Source: a virus. Taken from it: DNA of 33,670 nt. The notes below the pieces were generated by a model. It ran no database searches, was not told the origin of the DNA, and saw only the letters and a list, made by a program, of their open reading frames with translations. The DNA lies in IMG/VR virus record IMGVR_UViG_3300031759_000095, positions 1-33,670 of that record; one strand, written 5' to 3'. A program made the translations under genes and the position numbers. Shown one piece after another: positions 31,918-33,670 of this stretch; position 1 is the stretch's first letter, and each line of letters begins with the position of its first letter.

Positions 31918-32130
31918 ATGCTTAACATTATCTGCTTTTTTTTAGGATTTATTGCGTATCCGTACATTAACCACCTGCCATTCCCAAATGTGACAGCGGT
32001 TCAGCAAGCGGAAGCAGGACAGAAGCCAACTGCTGAAGATTTGAAGAGGTTGGAGTATGTCAAAGAATGCCAGCGTTACGGTTTTTCGGAGCCTGAATGC
32101 GAAAACTTTTGGGACGGCATCCCAAATTAA
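31918..32130 (+). CDS. Small protein with one membrane segment
   Basis: This 70-aa protein begins with a hydrophobic stretch (MLNIICFFLGFIAYPYINHL), probably a single transmembrane helix or signal anchor. The soluble part has VTAVQQAEAGQKPTAEDLKR and a C-terminal CQRYGFSEPECENFWDGIPN with two cysteines that could be paired. It starts 8 nt after the lipoprotein stop, with GAGGTG as Shine-Dalgarno. It may act together with the lipoprotein at the envelope; this is only a neighbour-based idea. Confidence 0.6.
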   Translation: MLNIICFFLGFIAYPYINHLPFPNVTAVQQAEAGQKPTAEDLKRLEYVKECQRYGFSEPECENFWDGIPN

Positions 32131-32143
32131 CCACGAAAAAGGA
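32129..32143 (+). repeat. Conserved leader, variant copy 4
   Basis: The sequence is AACCACGAAAAAGGA, a slightly altered copy of the leader with two additional A. It overlaps the preceding TAA stop and precedes the ERF start at 32151. Confidence 0.75.
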
Positions 32144-32150
32144 AAATGAA

Positions 32151-32795
32151 ATGAAAGTTTATAAAGCAATTAACTCAGTGCAAACTGAATTATCCAAAAT
32201 TGGCATCACCAAAAGCCGAACTAATACTCAAGGGGCTGGATACAAATTTCGAGGAATTGACGACATTTTCAACACCATCAGCCCACTGTTAGCCGAGCAT
32301 AAGCTCTGCATACTGCCTAGAGTTATTGCGCGAGATTGTGTCGAGCGTATTAGCCAAAGAGGTTTGGCCCTATTTTATGTCACTGTTGAGGTTGAATTTG
32401 ACTTTGTAAGTTCTGAAGATGGCAGCAAACACATCATCAAAACTTTTGGGGAAGCTATGGATAGCGGAGATAAGGCAACCAACAAGGCCATGAGTGCAGC
32501 TTATAAATACGCAGCACTTCAGGCTTTTGCGATTCCAACGGAAGGAGACAATGATTCAGAGAATCAAACTCACGAAATCCAGCCTGAGCCAACCAAGCAA
32601 CCTACGCTTGAGAAGATCCCAGAGAATCAGATTATTGATTTTATATCGGCCATTGAATCTTCTAGCAATGAAGAAGAGATAAAAAAATATTACACCGCGG
32701 CTTATCGCCTGGCTCAAGGCAAAAAAGACCAAGATGCTATTAAGCGATTCACTGAAGCAAAAGACCAAGCAAAAGCAAAATTGGAGAATCAATAA
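32151..32795 (+). CDS. erf: ERF-family single-strand annealing protein
   Basis: This protein is 214 aa from the ATG at 32151, which follows the variant leader; a longer in-frame start at 32097 lies inside the previous gene. Features are VQTELSKIGITKSRTNTQGA, GYKFRGIDDIFNTISPLLAE, and FGEAMDSGDKATNKAMSAAY with KYAALQAFAIPTEGDND. The 'Y.FR..D.......L...G' and 'D..DKAT.KA.S.A.KY.L...F.I' motifs define ERF. ERF forms rings on single-stranded DNA and anneals homologous strands in phage recombination. The C-terminal part is Pro/Glu-rich and helical. It overlaps the Gp157-like start by 1 nt (TAATG). Confidence 0.95.
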   Translation: MKVYKAINSVQTELSKIGITKSRTNTQGAGYKFRGIDDIFNTISPLLAEHKLCILPRVIARDCVERISQRGLALFYVTVEVEFDFVSSEDGSKHIIKTFGEAMDSGDKATNKAMSAAYKYAALQAFAIPTEGDNDSENQTHEIQPEPTKQPTLEKIPENQIIDFISAIESSSNEEEIKKYYTAAYRLAQGKKDQDAIKRFTEAKDQAKAKLENQ

Positions 32796-33298
32796 TGACT
32801 GATTTAACGCTTTATCAAATTGCCGACAATTACATTGCTGACATGGAAAAGCTGAAGGATATGGACCTAGATGAGCAAATCTTAGCGGATACGCTTGAAG
32901 GTATGGCTGGAGACCTTGAGGTTAAATCCACCAACGTTGCCATGTTTATGAGGAATCTTGAAAACACGGCTGCAGCTATCAAGGAAGCCGAGAAAGATAT
33001 GGCAGCAAGACGAAAAGCCATAGAGAACCGGATAGACCAAATCAAAGACTACTTGAAGGTCAACATGGAGCGGACCGGGATAACTAAGATTGAATGCCCG
33101 TACTTCGTCATAAGTGTGAAGAAAAACCCGCCAGCCCTGAAGGTTGAGGACGAGGCAAAGATTCCAGACAAGTATTTCACGATCCCAGAGCCACCGCCTC
33201 CGGTCCTGGATAAAGCCAAACTCAAAGATGACTTGAAAGCTGGAGTCGAAATCGAAGGGGCAATTCTTACCGCTGGAACGTCATTACAAATCAAATAG
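32795..33298 (+). CDS. Siphovirus Gp157-like protein
   Basis: This 167-aa protein shows the Gp157 pattern: [20 protein letters not shown], then [20 protein letters not shown] and [20 protein letters not shown], followed by [20 protein letters not shown] and [19 protein letters not shown]. It is a coiled-coil-containing protein whose role is not settled; Gp157 proteins are often encoded beside annealing proteins and SSB, as here, and have been linked to phage resistance in Streptococcus. The C terminus, [20 protein letters not shown], is typical. Its ATG shares an A with the ERF stop. Confidence 0.9.
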   Translation: MTDLTLYQIADNYIADMEKLKDMDLDEQILADTLEGMAGDLEVKSTNVAMFMRNLENTAAAIKEAEKDMAARRKAIENRIDQIKDYLKVNMERTGITKIECPYFVISVKKNPPALKVEDEAKIPDKYFTIPEPPPPVLDKAKLKDDLKAGVEIEGAILTAGTSLQIK

Positions 33299-33306
33299 GA
33301 GCATTT

Positions 33307-33670
33307 ATGTCTAGTCTGAACAAAGTCATGTTGATAGGAAATATCGGAAAGGATCCAGAAGTCCGATATACCCAAGCGGGTCAAGCGGTCACTAATATCT
33401 CAATCGCAACGACTGAGCGGTACAAGGACAAACAAACGGGCCAGCAAAAGGAAATCACTGAATGGCATCGAGTAGTGTTCTTTAACCGACTGGCTGAGAT
33501 TGCAGGGGAATACCTAAAAAAAGGAGCTGTCTGCTTTGTGGAAGGCCAAATGAGAACCCGTAAATATACTGATGGCAACGGAATCGAGAAGTACACCACT
33601 GAAATTGTGGGCTCTTCGATGAAAATGCTGGGAGGCAGGGATAACAACTCAGGGCAACAAAACGGCAATC
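33307..33670 (+). CDS. ssb: Single-stranded DNA-binding protein (C-terminus cut by window edge)
   Basis: The reading frame runs off the right edge, leaving 121 residues. The OB fold is plain: [40 protein letters not shown], then [20 protein letters not shown] and [20 protein letters not shown]. The flexible C-terminal tail begins at [10 protein letters not shown]. It binds single-stranded DNA for replication and recombination and works with the ERF and NinB-like proteins. AGGAG precedes the ATG. The C-terminal acidic tip that would show interaction with host partners is missing. Confidence 0.95.
   Translation, partial: MSSLNKVMLIGNIGKDPEVRYTQAGQAVTNISIATTERYKDKQTGQQKEITEWHRVVFFNRLAEIAGEYLKKGAVCFVEGQMRTRKYTDGNGIEKYTTEIVGSSMKMLGGRDNNSGQQNGN

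Overview
The window is part of the genome of a tailed bacteriophage or prophage with a contractile (myovirus-type) tail. The evidence is an unbroken set of head, neck, sheath, tube, tape-measure and baseplate genes, followed by phage replication and recombination genes. The SSB, dUTPase, NinB-like, ERF and Gp157-like genes and the Shine-Dalgarno usage fit a phage of Gram-negative bacteria, most likely a proteobacterium, but nothing fixes the host. No integrase, lysis cassette, tRNA, rRNA or CRISPR array is visible, so lifestyle cannot be decided. Both ends cut through genes (a baseplate J-like protein at the left, an SSB at the right).

Layout. From about 26233 down to 1 the late genes are read on the minus strand: a ParB-like protein, an ABC-ATPase/GNAT fusion, small and large terminase, portal, and a Mu gpF-like minor head protein. 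Next comes a cluster of surface-type proteins (a 279-aa structural-like protein, a tail fibre and a 20-residue tandem-repeat protein). Then follow a Nudix/prohead-protease/scaffold polyprotein, cement protein, major capsid, four or five neck proteins, sheath (DUF3383), tube, a frameshifted tail assembly chaperone, tape measure with a transglycosylase domain, and the baseplate (Dit-like, plug, hub, spike, gp25-like, J-like). From 29865 to 26381 an early-type minus-strand operon carries DUF1376 and P-like replication proteins, a winged helix protein, dUTPase, small zinc-ribbon and hypothetical genes, a NinB-like protein, a MazG-like protein and a DUF1364 nuclease. It is closed by a rho-independent terminator at 26338-26361. 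To the right of a 232-bp divergent control region, plus-strand genes encode a NUMOD3/PD-(D/E)XK putative homing nuclease, four small accessory genes (one a lipoprotein), and the ERF, Gp157 and SSB recombination module.

Most striking observations. (1) The large terminase is interrupted by an intein at its ATPase coupling motif. Inside the intein gene, in a different reading frame, lies a complete endonuclease-VII-like HNH gene with its own Shine-Dalgarno, ATG and stop, while the intein frame stays open through it. (2) The tail chaperone is extended by a -1 frameshift at a T TTT TTA slippery site, giving a 198-aa fusion that ends next to the tape-measure start. (3) The prohead protease carries a Nudix domain at its N terminus and an internal AAGGAG-ATG that would make a separate 187-aa scaffold. 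(4) A ParB-like/ABC-ATPase-GNAT pair sits just before the terminase and may be a DNA-modification or packaging accessory module. (5) A 484-aa protein is built of about twenty 20-residue repeats. (6) A 14-bp leader AACCACGAAAGGAG recurs before four plus-strand genes.
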